A stretch of 64,000 nt of DNA from Myxococcus sp. RHSTA-1-4 (GTDB lineage Bacteria; Myxococcota; Myxococcia; Myxococcales; Myxococcaceae): contig NZ_JAIQDG010000023.1 of assembly GCF_020037125.1 (NCBI RefSeq), forward strand, positions 122,322-186,321, in the 5' to 3' direction. Shown piece by piece: positions 63,106 through 64,000 of the stretch (its first letter is position 1; each line of letters begins with the position of its first letter). Under the pieces are notes generated by a model, which saw only the letters and a program-made list of their open reading frames with translations, was not told where the DNA came from and did no database searches. The position numbers and the translations under genes are program-made.

Positions 63106-63279
63106 GGCGGACTCCGGGAACGAACGGGAAGGGTAGGCCCCATACGCCGCGCGAAACCACCGATTGCGCACACCGGGAAAACAGGTTGGGCGACTTGTCT
63201 GGAAAGTCGTGGTGGCTCGCGGCCGGGCTATACCGAACCACTGCCCAGCTGGGCGATCACCTTACACACCCAGTCCATC

Positions 63280-63666
63280 ATGAAGATCAGCGCCACCATG
63301 CTCCGCAACCACCTGGGGCAGCTCACCCTGACCTACTTCGTTGATCACAGCGAGGTGCCCGAGGACCTGAGCGAGCTCGACAGCTACATCGACACCATGC
63401 AGCACGATGCGCAGGCGGCCGGCGATCTGCCCTGGCTGTTGCTGGGCCTGCGGCAGCTCGTCAACGATCCGCAGGTCGATCTGGCGTCCTATGGCGGCGG
63501 GGTCTTCCCGCTCAAGGCCGAGGGCATGCGCGACATCATCTGCCATGTCCTGCATCGGCTGGATGCCCCGGGTGGTATCGCGCCCCCGGCCCTCCCGATC
63601 ACGCTGGAGAGCATGAGCGGGGAGGCGTGGAGGGCGCATCGCGATGCGATGCAGCCGCCGGGTTGA
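63280..63666 (+). CDS. Hypothetical protein, atypical codon use
   Basis: A 128-residue, acidic, helical protein (DLSELDSYIDTMQHDAQAAG) with no signal or recognised family. There is no clear ribosome-binding site before ATG 63280. It uses codons uncommon in its neighbours (GAT, CAT, ATC-rich stretches such as GATCTG, GATCAC) and stands next to transposase debris, so it may be a recent acquisition. It could resemble small immunity or accessory proteins, but I have no positive evidence. Confidence 0.5.
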   Translation: MKISATMLRNHLGQLTLTYFVDHSEVPEDLSELDSYIDTMQHDAQAAGDLPWLLLGLRQLVNDPQVDLASYGGGVFPLKAEGMRDIICHVLHRLDAPGGIAPPALPITLESMSGEAWRAHRDAMQPPG

Positions 63667-63679
63667 CGTGGCGCACGCT

Positions 63680-64000
63680 CAGCGGCGCACCAGGGGCACT
63701 GAGCGTTCACCCCTTGCTGCGCGCACAACGCCTGGGCGCTCCCCCAAGCGGGGGCAGAGTCGAAGCCACGAGAGGCGAGCCTGGCGTCTGGGACAGCGGC
63801 GAAGGCGGAAGCGAAGAAGGAGCGCACGCCGCGACTGGATGGGGCCGGGCTGCTGCGCAGGACGTTCGCGGTCGACGTGTTCGCCTGCGTGAGGTGTGGA
63901 GGCAGGCGGCGAGTGCTGGCGTACGTGAAGGGGGCCCCCGGGGTGCGGGCGATTCTGAAGCACCTGGGCATGCCCACGGCCTGTGCGAGGTTGTCCCCGG
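63680..64000 (+). pseudogene. IS91/IS801-type transposase remnant (frameshifted, cut by window edge)
   Basis: Two parts of the same protein lie in different frames. The first (about 63,690-63,760) reads HGALSVHPLLRAQRL in one frame; the second (about 63,830-63,980) reads LLRRTFAVDVFACVRCGGRRR, VLAYVKGAPGVRAILKHLGMP in another. The second part is the C-terminal block of IS91-family Y2 transposases, ending CxxCGG. No start or terminal repeats can be seen, and the window ends inside it. Read as a decayed element. Confidence 0.65.

Overview
The window is a high-GC (about 70 %) chromosomal segment from a myxobacterium, most likely Myxococcaceae (Myxococcus, Corallococcus or Pyxidicoccus). Four things point there: a DUF2378 protein (a myxobacterial paralogous family); a RING-finger protein of the MXAN_6230/SCO0930 type; an infC gene that appears to start at ATC and encodes an IF-3 with a long C-terminal tail, as known for the M. 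xanthus dsg gene; and many secreted proteins with Asp-Ala-Gly linkers.

Bases 1-18,000 are mostly housekeeping and accessory metabolism. They hold the end of an NAD-dependent epimerase, a DGPF/YCII protein with its ECF42-type sigma factor, the translation factor EttA, a RING plus TerD-like protein, an acetylpolyamine amidohydrolase with all catalytic residues, a LysR regulator, a threonine dehydratase-like enzyme, the HtpX protease, a GNAT acetyltransferase, a large membrane protein, an ATP-grasp protein, a DUF2378 protein and an esterase.

Bases 18,000-23,000 hold a compact three-gene surface cluster: a beta-barrel-like protein with helix-hairpin-helix motifs, a lipoprotein with three lamin-tail domains, and a thermonuclease lipoprotein. 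I infer a possible extracellular DNA-handling unit. Bases 23,000-34,300 carry a PAS histidine kinase, a TerC/Alx-type exporter, an ArsC reductase, a DUF4173 membrane protein, a TonB-family protein, a methyltransferase, a Ser/Thr kinase with an extracytoplasmic Cys-rich tail and a phytanoyl-CoA dioxygenase-like protein. infC stands alone at 34,888-35,613, followed by a strong hairpin and a decayed cupin gene.

Bases 36,170-41,329 encode three consecutive secreted or envelope proteins of unknown function. Bases 41,978-52,031 are a five-gene operon matching the enterobacterial yfa cluster: DUF2135, DUF1175, DUF2138-like, an alpha-2-macroglobulin with an intact thioester motif, and a DUF2300-like protein carrying metallopeptidase-, transpeptidase- and SpoIID-like modules. 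Bases 52,185-57,571 are a tightly coupled cassette resembling type VI secretion effector cargo: DUF2169 adaptor, a catalytically dead ketosynthase-like protein, a PAAR-like protein with a variable C-terminus, a probable immunity protein and a TIGR02270 HEAT-repeat protein.

The right end is patchier. It holds a chimeric remnant of L,D-transpeptidase and S-adenosylhomocysteinase genes, an outer-membrane protein, a metallo-beta-lactamase-fold lipoprotein, small secreted and coiled-coil proteins, a beta-lactamase-family hydrolase with TPR repeats, an orphan gene of foreign appearance and a frameshifted IS91-type transposase remnant at the window edge. I found no rRNA, tRNA or CRISPR array.
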